This document shows, one piece after another, positions 16,891 through 25,272 of a DNA stretch of 64,000 nucleotides. Position numbers and translations under genes: made by a program. Below the pieces are notes generated by a model. It saw only the letters and a list, made by a program, of their open reading frames with translations, ran no database searches and was not told where the DNA came from. Source of the stretch: Acidobacteriota bacterium (GTDB lineage Bacteria; Acidobacteriota; Vicinamibacteria; Vicinamibacterales; UBA2999); assembly GCA_021730945.1 (NCBI GenBank), contig JAKFYH010000046.1:37857-101856 (forward strand), in the 5' to 3' direction. Every line of letters starts with the position of its first letter. Position 1 is the first letter of the stretch.

Positions 16891-17415
16891 GTGGGTTTCG
16901 ACACCGCGCTCTTCCACGACGTCATCCGGCTGCGGCAACCGTGGCTGGATGACGTCATGGTCCTGGCCAGTGCATTGGCCGGGGGCGGATTCGTCTGGAT
17001 CGTGCTGGCGCTGATCGTCTCGGTGCTGCCCCGTTATCGGGCCGATGCCTGGCGCTTGTTGCTCGCCGTCGGCTTCTCGTTTCTGCTCACCGACGTGGTG
17101 CTGAAGCCGTGGCTCGAGCGGCCGAGGCCGTTCGACGCCGATCCAACGGTGTCGGTGATCGTCGGAAGGCCCGTCACCTCATCCATGCCATCTGGCCACA
17201 CCACCCAGGCCGTCGCCGCGGCCGTGGCCGGTGCGCGCCTGCTGCCGGGCCTGGGATGGGCGCTGTGGCCCTTCGCCGGGGTGGTGGCCTTGTCACGGAT
17301 CTACGTCGGCGTCCATTGGCCGACCGATGTCGTGGCCGGCGCCATCATCGGCTTGGCGTGCGGATGGTTGGTCGTGGGAGGCCGATTACCGGCCCGGCCT
17401 TACTTGGATCGTTGA
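16891..17415 (+). CDS. PAP2-family membrane phosphatase
   Basis: 174 residues from GTG 16891. Type 2 phosphatidic-acid phosphatase motifs: C1 KPWLERPRP, C2 PSGHT, C3 SRIYVGVHWPTDV, which supply the catalytic His pair and phosphate-binding Arg/Lys. Five to six membrane helices. Members dephosphorylate undecaprenyl pyrophosphate or phosphatidic/phosphatidylglycerol phosphate at the periplasmic face. The gene begins directly after the recA hairpin, so it may depend on read-through from the recA promoter. Substrate not predictable. Confidence 0.88.
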   Translation: MGFDTALFHDVIRLRQPWLDDVMVLASALAGGGFVWIVLALIVSVLPRYRADAWRLLLAVGFSFLLTDVVLKPWLERPRPFDADPTVSVIVGRPVTSSMPSGHTTQAVAAAVAGARLLPGLGWALWPFAGVVALSRIYVGVHWPTDVVAGAIIGLACGWLVVGGRLPARPYLDR

Positions 17416-17455
17416 GGCCGGTGCCAACCGAAGCTCGTGGTTTGCGAGCAATGGT

Positions 17456-17531
17456 TGGTGGCCAGGGAGGGAATTGAACCCCCGACACCACAATTTTCAG
17501 TCGTGTGCTCTACCAACTGAGCTACCTGGCC
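17456..17531 (-). tRNA. tRNA-Phe (GAA), CCA encoded
   Basis: Cloverleaf on the minus strand: acceptor GGCCAGG/CCTGGCC, D-arm GCTCAGTTGGTAGAGC, anticodon stem CACGA/TTGTG with loop CTGAAAA (anticodon GAA), T-arm with TTCAATT loop. Discriminator A and a genomic CCA (17456-17458) are present. Confidence 0.96.
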
Positions 17532-17546
17532 TCTGGAGAGACACCG

Positions 17547-17575
17547 ATTATAGCGCGGCCTTTGTTTTTTCCAAA
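17547..17575 (-). promoter_or_regulatory. tRNA-Phe promoter, TTTGGA-N17-TATAAT
   Basis: On the minus strand, TTTGGA at 17575-17570, 17-base spacer, TATAAT at 17552-17547; the mature tRNA 5' end is 16 bases after the -10 box. No GC-rich discriminator run is obvious. Confidence 0.65.
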
Positions 17576-17582
17576 GAGACAC

Positions 17583-18074
17583 TCAGATCGTGGACCGCTT
17601 GACCGCGGTCAGCGGCACGTCCCGCCACATCCACACCGTCGGCGTGGCCGACCGCACCTCGCCGATTTCCGCTTCGATCCCTCTCCAGACCTCGCGCAGG
17701 GGGACCCAGGCGACGGTCCCTGGCGGCTTGGCCTTGAGCGCCGGATGCAGGCTCCCCCGCAGTCCGAAGATGGCGAGGGAAACCGGCGCCGCGGACTTGA
17801 AGGCCATGACGATCTCGTTGCGCAGGTACGTCAACACGACCCTTGTGACCCACGACGAGACGCCCTGGCGATCGAGCTCGATCGCCAGCCGCATGATCGC
17901 CAAATCCAAAACGCCGAACAGCCTGGTCTGGCCGCGCTGGCGTTGCTGCAACTCGGTGCCGAGCTGGCACTGGACCAATAGATGACGAACGCGCCGCGCC
18001 GTACAGCGCCGCCCCGTCAATCGGCTGACGGCCTTCGCGGCTTCGACCGCAGTCATGAGCTTGAGTCCGGCCAT
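17583..18074 (-). CDS. Putative helix-turn-helix (MerR-like N-terminus) protein
   Basis: 163 codons; ATG 18074 or ATG 18056. The N-terminus (MTAVEAAKAVSRLTGRRCTARRVRHLLVQCQLGTEL) looks like a winged-helix DNA-binding domain with a recognition helix near residues 24-34, followed by a mostly alpha region rich in Arg and Leu, ending in a beta-rich segment. No known effector domain is recognised. A promoter with an inverted repeat over its -10 box lies just upstream, which would fit autoregulation. The gene ends 52 bases before tRNA-Phe. No Shine-Dalgarno sequence is evident at either start. Confidence 0.65.
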   Translation of the reverse strand: MAGLKLMTAVEAAKAVSRLTGRRCTARRVRHLLVQCQLGTELQQRQRGQTRLFGVLDLAIMRLAIELDRQGVSSWVTRVVLTYLRNEIVMAFKSAAPVSLAIFGLRGSLHPALKAKPPGTVAWVPLREVWRGIEAEIGEVRSATPTVWMWRDVPLTAVKRSTI

Positions 18075-18099
18075 GGAGGGAAATGCTTACGCCTGCATA

Positions 18100-18128
18100 G
18101 TGTTATACGAACACCTAATGTTTGTCAA
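18100..18128 (-). promoter_or_regulatory. Promoter with inverted-repeat operator for the HTH gene
   Basis: Minus strand TTGACA (18128-18123), 15-base spacer, TATAAC (18107-18102). The -10 box is embedded in GTGTT-N5-AACAC (18100-18114). Start point near 18095 gives a ~20-base leader before ATG 18074. Confidence 0.55.
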
Positions 18129-18140
18129 TCGCAAGGAAGC

Positions 18141-18186
18141 CAAAAAGAGAGGCCTCCGATGAGTGCATTGCACCCACGGGAGGCCT
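18141..18186 (-). terminator. Rho-independent terminator for the class V aminotransferase gene
   Basis: AGGCCTCC (18150-18157) pairs with GGAGGCCT (18179-18186); the loop contains a small GTGCA/TGCAC stem. On the minus strand the hairpin is followed by TCTCTTTTTGG. It lies 20 bases after the aminotransferase stop. Confidence 0.7.
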
Positions 18187-18205
18187 TGGCGTGCCGATCG
18201 ACTGC

Positions 18206-19525
18206 CTACTGAGCGGCCGTCGTCATGTAGCGCGACGCGTTTTCCGACACGTGCCGGATGCTGTCGAGCAGGTGATCAACCTCGCTTGGCAGGTTGTAAA
18301 TGTGTGTAGCGGCCCGGCACGCATTCAAATTTCCGGTTGTCATCGTACGGATATAGATCCGGTCGCGCGACAGGATGGCCTGCTGGACATTGGCCATCGG
18401 AATGTCGCGCACGCTGAACAGCGTGAGGCCGGCCGCGAAGAGCGGGTCTTCCGACGTCCACATCTTCACGCCCGGAATGGCCTTCAGGCCGGTGCGGAAC
18501 CGGGTGCTCAGTGCCCGGACTCGCGCCTCGATGTTCGGCTTGCCGATCGCCTTCTGCATCTCCACGGCCGCCGTCATGCCCAGCACCGACGGCACGTCGC
18601 GCTGACCAAACGCTTCATACTTCTTCGCGCCGTCCTTCGGGTCACCGGGCGGCCCCATCAGCGGCCAGACCCGGTCCTGGATGTCGCGCCTGATGTAGCA
18701 CACGCCGGTGCCGGTGCCGCACATCAGCCACTTCTGCCCCGCCGCGGCGTAGTGGTCGACGTTCATGGCCTTCATGTCGAGGTCCATCATGCCGAGCGGA
18801 TGGGCACCATCCACCGAAATCAACAGGCCGCGCCGATGGGCGAGGTCGGCCAGTTCCTTGATCGGGGTGATCAGGCCCGTTACATAGGTCATATGACTGA
18901 CCATGATGAACCTCGTGCGTGGCGTGATGGCCTTCTCGTAGAGACCGACGATCTGGTCCACGCTCTGGGGCGGCGACGGGATCTCGATGACCACCGGCTT
19001 GATGCCAATGCGCTTGGCCAGGGTGGTGATGCACCCGATGCCACCGCCGTGCTCGTGGTTGCAGTACACCACCTCGTCTCCGGCCTTCAGGTCGAGGCCG
19101 TGGGTGAAGATGTTCATGCCTTCCGTCGTGCTGCGAGTCAGGGCAATCTCGCCGGCCTCGGCGCCCATGAAGCCGGCCACCAGGGCACGCACCTCGTCCA
19201 CCTCCTCGCGGCGGTAGTTATTGGACGGGTTCTCGGCAATCTCACGAAAGACGCGCTCATTGGCCTCGAGCACGACCCGCGGCACCGGACCTTCGGTCCC
19301 GTTGTTCATGAAGGTCATGCCATCGAGAATGTTGAACTGGCTGCGGACCCGCCACCAGTACGCTTCGTCCAGCGGCCCGGACGGCTTGAGGTGGGCAATC
19401 GACAGCGTAGGGGCAATAACCTGCCCCCCCTCCCACGCCCCCAGCGAAGCGCCGGACCGGGCAAGCGCCCCGGTGGCCAACACCCCGCCCGACACTCCAC
19501 GTATGAACCCGCGACGAGAGATCAC
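18206..19525 (-). CDS. Tat-exported class V aminotransferase-fold protein (isopenicillin-N epimerase-like)
   Basis: 439 residues; GTG start with GGGAGG six bases upstream. N-terminus MISRRGFIRGVSGGVLATGALA is a twin-arginine signal, so a folded PLP enzyme would be exported. Fold type I features: STTEGMN phosphate-binding loop, NHEHGG, SVDGAHPLGM with the PLP-binding Asp 239, and the PLP Lys 265 in AAGQKWLM. Family members act as cysteine desulfurases, epimerases or small-molecule aminotransferases; the export signal and the missing SufE/IscU context argue against Fe-S assembly. Substrate unknown. Ends with a good terminator. Confidence 0.87.
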   Translation of the reverse strand: MISRRGFIRGVSGGVLATGALARSGASLGAWEGGQVIAPTLSIAHLKPSGPLDEAYWWRVRSQFNILDGMTFMNNGTEGPVPRVVLEANERVFREIAENPSNNYRREEVDEVRALVAGFMGAEAGEIALTRSTTEGMNIFTHGLDLKAGDEVVYCNHEHGGGIGCITTLAKRIGIKPVVIEIPSPPQSVDQIVGLYEKAITPRTRFIMVSHMTYVTGLITPIKELADLAHRRGLLISVDGAHPLGMMDLDMKAMNVDHYAAAGQKWLMCGTGTGVCYIRRDIQDRVWPLMGPPGDPKDGAKKYEAFGQRDVPSVLGMTAAVEMQKAIGKPNIEARVRALSTRFRTGLKAIPGVKMWTSEDPLFAAGLTLFSVRDIPMANVQQAILSRDRIYIRTMTTGNLNACRAATHIYNLPSEVDHLLDSIRHVSENASRYMTTAAQ

Positions 19526-19554
19526 GGCAGCCTCCCTTCCAAGTGCTCAGGTGC

Positions 19555-21849
19555 TTAGAAGTCGATGAGACGGGTGTACTTCACGACAAACGAACGGCCG
19601 AGTGTTTCGGCCACGGTCGAACTCAGCAGGTCACGCCGGTCGTTGAACACCACGAACAGTCCGGTGCCGCTCCGATCCAGCATGGCGAATCGAACATTGG
19701 ACGAGAACTGGCCCGTCTGACCGTTGTATTGCAGTAGCGCCGACACGTTGGCCAGGGTGGTGAACGAGTAATTCGCCTTGATTGGCACCAGGTTGTTCAC
19801 AAACGATCCATACGGCAGGTCAATCGCCTGCCGGGTCCACCCCACGCTCGCGGTTGCCTTGGGAGTGATGCGGTAGTCGCTGCTGAACTCGACCGACTTG
19901 AAGTCGCCGTCATAGTAGTGGCCGACGCGGGCCCGGATCGTGCCGGTAACGCGCGCGCTGGGATTGTGGAAGTACTCGAGCGCGTGCTGCCACCAGTCGT
20001 ACTGGCCGGCCGGAATCACGACCCGCTTGCCATCACGGTTATAGACCTGAAAGGGCGACAGCGGATTGTCCTTGGCATAGTCCGAGAACCAGCCGAAACG
20101 CCCGCCCTGCTTGGGCTGGATTTCGAACGGATGGATGTGCCAGGCCTCGCTCTGCAGGTTGCCGTCGAAGTCGTAGTACGAGTTGTACGAGATGTGCGGC
20201 GCGACCCGGCGAATCCAGGTGATCTTTTTGGGCTGAGGCTGGAAGAACGCCCGAAACTCCGGCCGCCGGTAGCCGCGGCGTGGCAGGAAGCCGACTTCGG
20301 GATTAAAGGTCTTGCCAACCTGTGAATAGCCGCCGGAGATCTGCCACAAGTTGTTGGTGAAATTATAGAACGCGCGGCCGGCGTAGTCGCTGCCCAGGGC
20401 AGACGAGGCGCCGCCTGAATCGGTGCGGGCCAGGAACCCGGACAGCCGCTGGCTCGACGACAACTGGATGTTGGCGTCGAGGCCGTAGGCGCGGTTGTAG
20501 TCGTCGGCGGGCGCGTGGCTGCCGGTCCCCTGGCGGTTCACGAAGATGGCGCCGTAGCTCGACCGGCCGACCTCGCGCTGCATGCGCAGCACGCTGAAGT
20601 TGCTGGCCTGCCCCACCACCTGGGTACCGGCCGCGTTCTCGGCTTCATCAGTCTGGATGTTGAGGACGCCGACATTCCAGCCGCCGACCTTGCCGCTCAG
20701 CCGGGCGCCCGCCATGATGTCGATCGGCACGCCGGCCGACGACAGGCCGATCCGGCGCGAGAAGAACAGGTCGATGTTCTGGGGGTTGCCAAACTGGAAC
20801 GTCGAGGCGTTCTCCAGGAAGAACGGCCGCTTTTCCGGAAAGAACAAGTCAAAGCGGGTCAGATTGACCTGTTCTTCATCGGCTTCGACCTGCGCAAAAT
20901 CCGTATTCACCGTCGCATCGAAGGTCAAATTCGGACGGATGCCCCACTTGAAATCCAGTCCGACGTTGGCCTTGCGGTCCACCTGACTGCCGGTCGTCCG
21001 GGTGTAGTCCTTGTTCACCGATCCGAGCGCGTACGGGATGAGCTTGATGTCGCGCCGGGCGGGCAATTCCAGCCCCGTCATCTTGGCGGCCATTGACACC
21101 CGGTAGATGTCGAAGCCACGCGGGATCGGCGCCAGGTAGACCTGTTCGTTCTTGTGGCGGATGTTCCGCATCACGTTGAAGCCCCAGGTCTGGTCGGAAC
21201 CGGTCTGGTAGCGCAGCGTCTTGAGCGGGATGGCGATTTCAGCTTCCCACCCGCGCTCGGTGATCTGGCTCTTCACGGTCCAGTCGCCGTCCCAATTGGG
21301 ATTGAAGGCACTAATCCCGCCGCGCTGGGTGCCGGCCCCGCCGCCGCCGCCCACCGACACGCCGCTGCTCTGCCCCTCGCGCGCCACCTGACCGTCGTAC
21401 TCGATGCCCAGGGGATTGGTGCCGAACACAAACGCGTTCTGGTTGTCGTTGAAGGTATCAAGCGCGATGACCACCGAGTCGGTCTCGCTCAGGGACGCAT
21501 CCCGCCGTGCCTGCGACACGATAATCTTCGAGGGGTCACGGTCGAACGCAATCACGCTGATATACAGGTTGCCCTTGCCGACGATGACCCGGACTTCGGT
21601 CTTTTCGCTGGCCGGCGCGCCCTCGATCGGGTCCTGTTGCGTAAAGTTGCTGTACGGCTGTACGGTCTGCCAGACGGCCTCGGTGACCCGCCCGTCGATG
21701 ACCGGCGCGTCGGCCGAATCGGCGAGCTTCCCGACCGTAAAGGTGGGGCTGGCGGTCTGTTGGGCGAATGCAGGGGACGCGACCAGGATAAGGCTGAGCA
21801 CGGCGACAACATGCAGGCAGCATGGGTAACGGTTTATAGGTCTATGCAT
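19555..21849 (-). CDS. CBM9-like / DUF5916 outer-membrane beta-barrel protein
   Basis: 764 residues. Signal peptide (LHVVAVLSLILVASPAFAQ), then a carbohydrate-binding family 9-like domain (about 40-240; APVIDGRVTEAVWQTVQPYSNF, LYISVIAFDRDPSKI), then a large barrel (DUF5916) with FFPEKRPFFLENASTF and alternating aromatic strands, ending in the outer-membrane sorting residue Phe (TRLIDF). A Gly-rich loop (SVGGGGGAGT) interrupts the CBM. Such proteins are common in Acidobacteriota and Bacteroidota and probably bind or pass oligosaccharide. No adjacent glycoside hydrolase is seen. Confidence 0.87.
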   Translation of the reverse strand: MHRPINRYPCCLHVVAVLSLILVASPAFAQQTASPTFTVGKLADSADAPVIDGRVTEAVWQTVQPYSNFTQQDPIEGAPASEKTEVRVIVGKGNLYISVIAFDRDPSKIIVSQARRDASLSETDSVVIALDTFNDNQNAFVFGTNPLGIEYDGQVAREGQSSGVSVGGGGGAGTQRGGISAFNPNWDGDWTVKSQITERGWEAEIAIPLKTLRYQTGSDQTWGFNVMRNIRHKNEQVYLAPIPRGFDIYRVSMAAKMTGLELPARRDIKLIPYALGSVNKDYTRTTGSQVDRKANVGLDFKWGIRPNLTFDATVNTDFAQVEADEEQVNLTRFDLFFPEKRPFFLENASTFQFGNPQNIDLFFSRRIGLSSAGVPIDIMAGARLSGKVGGWNVGVLNIQTDEAENAAGTQVVGQASNFSVLRMQREVGRSSYGAIFVNRQGTGSHAPADDYNRAYGLDANIQLSSSQRLSGFLARTDSGGASSALGSDYAGRAFYNFTNNLWQISGGYSQVGKTFNPEVGFLPRRGYRRPEFRAFFQPQPKKITWIRRVAPHISYNSYYDFDGNLQSEAWHIHPFEIQPKQGGRFGWFSDYAKDNPLSPFQVYNRDGKRVVIPAGQYDWWQHALEYFHNPSARVTGTIRARVGHYYDGDFKSVEFSSDYRITPKATASVGWTRQAIDLPYGSFVNNLVPIKANYSFTTLANVSALLQYNGQTGQFSSNVRFAMLDRSGTGLFVVFNDRRDLLSSTVAETLGRSFVVKYTRLIDF

Positions 21850-21928
21850 CTTGATTTATGGGTGGTGGAATGACGAAAACGGATGCAGTGTACGCGATGG
21901 CCCAACGGCTGACAATGGGGACACGGCG

Positions 21929-23923
21929 ATGAATCCATCGATCAGGTCGGCGCTGCTTGTATTTGTTTGTCTCAGTGCGGCCACCGTCGCGACCGCTCAG
22001 GCACCGCCGGAACTCTCGAAAGCTCAGCGGTCACTGCTGCAAAGCGTCGTGCTGGCCGTTGATGCGGCCGCCGCACAACCCGACACGCCGGATCTCGACT
22101 GGCCTGTCCACGTGATGCGAGCTTCGGACGGCTCGCACTACGTCGCGTTCTCAGTCGCGCCGCCCGCACCCCACCAGCTGCCAGCCGGCCCGGTGGTGCT
22201 TTACCTGCGGCTGGCCACAGCGGCCACCGGCGTGACGACCCAGACGGAACGGTCGGCGATTCGCGACTGGCTGGTCGGCCGGCGCGTCGATCCGCGTCTG
22301 CTGCCCGGACGCGGCATCGCCGTCGGTGAGATGCCGGCGTTCGGCGCCGGCGCCATTGCCGTCCGCGGCTCGACGCCTTCGTCGGGCTCGACCGACCTCA
22401 AGCTCATGGAAATGGAGCGCGAACGCGCCCGTCAGAACAAGGAGGATCGCGACCGGGTGCGCCGAGCGGAACTGGAAGGCCAGGCCATGGGACTGCGCGA
22501 GACCCTGCCCTTCGAAGACTTCGACTTGGCGTCGGCCTCAACCGCGGGCAACGGCGACCGCATCATCAGCCGCGCGTTCACCGCCGGCCCCGGCGACTAC
22601 CACCTCTTCGTGGCATGGGCCGACCCGGCCGCCAAACCCGCTCGCATCCAGGTGTTCCGGCGCTCGCTCAATCTGCCGGCCGCGACCACCACCGAGCTGA
22701 CCATCAGCAGCGTGATCGTCGCCGACAGCGTCTCGGTCCGCGACGTCCCCTACTCGCCCGCGGAACAGGCCGCCCATCCCTACACGATTGGCCCAACCGA
22801 GATCATCCCCGCGCGTGATGTCAGCTTCACGCCAGCCGAACGGCTCGCCGTTGCCTTTCAGATCATCAATGCACGGCCCGGCGCGACCGGCAAGCCGGAC
22901 GTCACGGTCGCGTTCCGCATTGTCCGCATCGAGGGCGAACGCGAAACCCTGGTGGCCTCGCTGACACCCCAGTCCTACAGTGACACGTCGATGCCGGCTG
23001 ACTTCGACCTTCGCCTGGGGCACCCGTTGTTCGCGGCCGTCGCCGCGCCGCTCACCACGGTGCCGCGTGGCGACTACCGGCTCAGGATCCTGGTCACCGA
23101 TCGGCTGGCCGGGACCTCGCGATCCGCCGACGCCGCGTTCTCGATCGTCGGCACGCCGCTGACCCTGCTGGCCGAAGCGCCACTGCTGGGACTGCCGTTC
23201 CGGCGAGACGAGATCCTCGAGCCGGCGTTTCTCCAGGCCGCGCTCACCTTGCTGGCGCCGGCTGCGCCATCGCCGCCCCTCCAGCGCGCGCTTGAGGCGG
23301 CGGCGGCAGGGCGATTCATTGAACTGATGGTGGAGGAAACGGTGCCGGCGGCGGAACAAGCCGTCAGGTCGGCGCTCGCCGGCCTTGCGCTCTACGCCGT
23401 CGGTGACACCTCAGCCGCCGTCACCTTGCAACGGGCCCTGCAGATGGGCGCCAACGCTGCGCCCGTCCAACTGTGGATCGGAGCCGCGCGGGCGGGCCAG
23501 GCGCGCGACACCGAAGCCATTGCCGCGTGGCGGTCGGCCCTGGACGCAGGACTGGCTCCGTCGCTGGTCGCGCCGTTATTGGTGAACGCGCATCTACGTC
23601 GCGGCGAGGGCGCCCGCGCCGCCGATCTGGTGGCGGCGCATTCCACCGGTGGCCCCACCGGCCCGGCGTGGTCCCGCACGGTGGCCGCCACGCGGATCGC
23701 GATCGGCGACTATCCCGGCGCACTGGCAGTGCTCTCACCTCGGCTGGCCGAGGCGCCCGACGATGGCGACGCGCAGTGGCTGATGCTGCACAGCCTCTAC
23801 GGCAGCCTGGTCAAGGGCGCCAGTCGCGACCAGCGTCTGCTGTTCGCCACGGCCGTCCGCAACTATCGCGGCCCGCACCAGGCGCTGGCTGCCGAATGGC
23901 TCAAGACGATCGGCGAGCCGTAG
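21929..23923 (+). CDS. Secreted protein with C-terminal TPR-like region
   Basis: 664 residues from ATG 21929, chosen because it begins a clean signal peptide (NPSIRSALLVFVCLSAATVATAQ); the frame stays open upstream to 21851. After an N-terminal domain (30-170) comes a charged helix (LKLMEMERERARQNKEDRDRVRR region, about 165-190), beta-rich sections resembling extracellular Ig-like folds (about 195-420), and an Ala/Leu-rich helical repeat region (about 440-660) typical of TPR-type solenoids. No catalytic motif. It converges on the VWFA gene with ten bases between stops; similar protein pairs in Acidobacteriota genomes are unassigned, so function is unknown. Confidence 0.72.
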   Translation: MNPSIRSALLVFVCLSAATVATAQAPPELSKAQRSLLQSVVLAVDAAAAQPDTPDLDWPVHVMRASDGSHYVAFSVAPPAPHQLPAGPVVLYLRLATAATGVTTQTERSAIRDWLVGRRVDPRLLPGRGIAVGEMPAFGAGAIAVRGSTPSSGSTDLKLMEMERERARQNKEDRDRVRRAELEGQAMGLRETLPFEDFDLASASTAGNGDRIISRAFTAGPGDYHLFVAWADPAAKPARIQVFRRSLNLPAATTTELTISSVIVADSVSVRDVPYSPAEQAAHPYTIGPTEIIPARDVSFTPAERLAVAFQIINARPGATGKPDVTVAFRIVRIEGERETLVASLTPQSYSDTSMPADFDLRLGHPLFAAVAAPLTTVPRGDYRLRILVTDRLAGTSRSADAAFSIVGTPLTLLAEAPLLGLPFRRDEILEPAFLQAALTLLAPAAPSPPLQRALEAAAAGRFIELMVEETVPAAEQAVRSALAGLALYAVGDTSAAVTLQRALQMGANAAPVQLWIGAARAGQARDTEAIAAWRSALDAGLAPSLVAPLLVNAHLRRGEGARAADLVAAHSTGGPTGPAWSRTVAATRIAIGDYPGALAVLSPRLAEAPDDGDAQWLMLHSLYGSLVKGASRDQRLLFATAVRNYRGPHQALAAEWLKTIGEP

Positions 23924-23933
23924 CTGTCCGCCG

Positions 23934-25250
23934 CTAGTTCTTCTTCGGCTTGACTGGCGGCTGCACCGGCTGGACCGGCGTGCCCGGGGTCTTCAACGAG
24001 TAGGCCCGGCGCGACGCCACGGTCACATCCGGGCGCGACACGGTCACTTCGAGCTGGCGCATTCGCTTGGCCTGGTCGGCGTTGGTCGAGTAGAAACCAA
24101 GGACGTAGTAGTCGCTGGTTTCCGCATCGATGCGCTTGAAGGCGGTCTCAAAGTCGTTGTCGTTGACCACGGCAAAGCCATTGGTCTCCTCGGCGAGGTA
24201 GCGAAGCGACGACTGGGTCTTTTGCAGGAAAGTGCGCCACTCGCTCTGGTCGATGTACTGCCCGGCATCGACTACACCGGCCAGGCCTCGCGGGTCGACC
24301 GTAAAGATCGTGGCATTCGCGCGATTCGCCGACAGGGTCAACTCGCGCATGTAGTTGTGCAGGTCGATGTCGGCGGACATGGCGCCCAGCTTGTAATACG
24401 GGTTCTCCGTGTCCTGCATGAAACGGGTGGGCTCGGCGAAGCGGCCGCCCTGAATGCGATCGCTCGAATTGCGCCCGTCCGCGAACGGATCGAAATCGTA
24501 GCCCGTGCTGATGTAGATCACGGCCTTGCGGCGGTTGCGCACTTCGTCCAGCGACGCCACCATGTTGTACATGGTCTGGAACGCGGCCTGCGCGCGATAG
24601 CGAACGTCGCCCGGCCCCTTCGAAGTGTCAAGCATCTTGAAAATCTCAGCCGCCGTCGGCTGCGTGCCGCGCACCTTTGACGCCGCGGCCGCAATCGCCT
24701 TGCGATCGGTGGTCGGCGGCACTTCGATGTACGACGGTCCGCTTGAGACCATGCCGACCAGGTCACCTTCGTGCATCAGCGTGGTGGCCAGTTGAGTGAT
24801 CAAGCGCTTGACGTGGGGCGAGTACTCGGGCTCGAAGTGCAGGTCGTCGACGAAGATGATCAGCACGCGCCCAGACCCCTGCTCCGCCGCGCGGCTTCGT
24901 TGCGGCAGCACCAGGCCTTCCGGCGCGGAGGCCGCCGCGGAGGGTTGCAGGAGGTTAAAGACCCGCCCGCCGTGAACCAAGGTGAACGATGCGACCTGTT
25001 GCGGCTGGCCGTCTTCGTTGATCTGAAACTCGTCCTTGGTCAGGTCGGCGATAAACCGCCCGCGGGCATCGCGGGGGATCACGTCGGTCGTCACCAGTGT
25101 CACACCGGATCGAAAGGTGGGTTGCGCCGCCGGCGGCGCCTGCGCATCCAGCGCGACTATAAGCGCCAGCGGCACCAGCCCGAGCGTCAGCCGGCGCATC
25201 ACGTCCCGCCCCCGCCACCGGCCTCGGCCGGCACCCACTCCATCACTCAT
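23934..25250 (-). CDS. VWFA-related secreted protein of the Acidobacteriota type
   Basis: 438 codons from ATG 25250, which sits six bases after a TATACT -10 box; ATG 25199 (421 residues, MRRLTLGLVPLALIVALDAQ) is the alternative and gives a tidier signal peptide. The N-terminal part (about 50-110) has TLVTTDVIPRDARGRFIADL followed by EFQINEDGQPQ, the start typical of this family; the von Willebrand A-like domain has VLIIFVDDLHF in place of a MIDAS DxSxS and RRKAVIYISTGYDFDP. The C-terminus is Pro/Lys-rich. Exported; role unknown, possibly adhesion or complex assembly. Divergent from the molybdopterin enzyme through a shared promoter. Confidence 0.82.
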   Translation of the reverse strand: MSDGVGAGRGRWRGRDVMRRLTLGLVPLALIVALDAQAPPAAQPTFRSGVTLVTTDVIPRDARGRFIADLTKDEFQINEDGQPQQVASFTLVHGGRVFNLLQPSAAASAPEGLVLPQRSRAAEQGSGRVLIIFVDDLHFEPEYSPHVKRLITQLATTLMHEGDLVGMVSSGPSYIEVPPTTDRKAIAAAASKVRGTQPTAAEIFKMLDTSKGPGDVRYRAQAAFQTMYNMVASLDEVRNRRKAVIYISTGYDFDPFADGRNSSDRIQGGRFAEPTRFMQDTENPYYKLGAMSADIDLHNYMRELTLSANRANATIFTVDPRGLAGVVDAGQYIDQSEWRTFLQKTQSSLRYLAEETNGFAVVNDNDFETAFKRIDAETSDYYVLGFYSTNADQAKRMRQLEVTVSRPDVTVASRRAYSLKTPGTPVQPVQPPVKPKKN

Positions 25251-25272
25251 CCCGACAGTATAATGGCGCATG
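25248..25272. promoter_or_regulatory. Bidirectional promoter: one AGTATAAT core gives -10 boxes on both strands
   Basis: Plus strand TATAAT 25259-25264, five bases before ATG 25270. Minus strand TATACT 25262-25257, six bases before ATG 25250. The two hexamers share four base pairs. Both transcripts would be leaderless. The same geometry recurs at 43983-43990. Confidence 0.65.
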
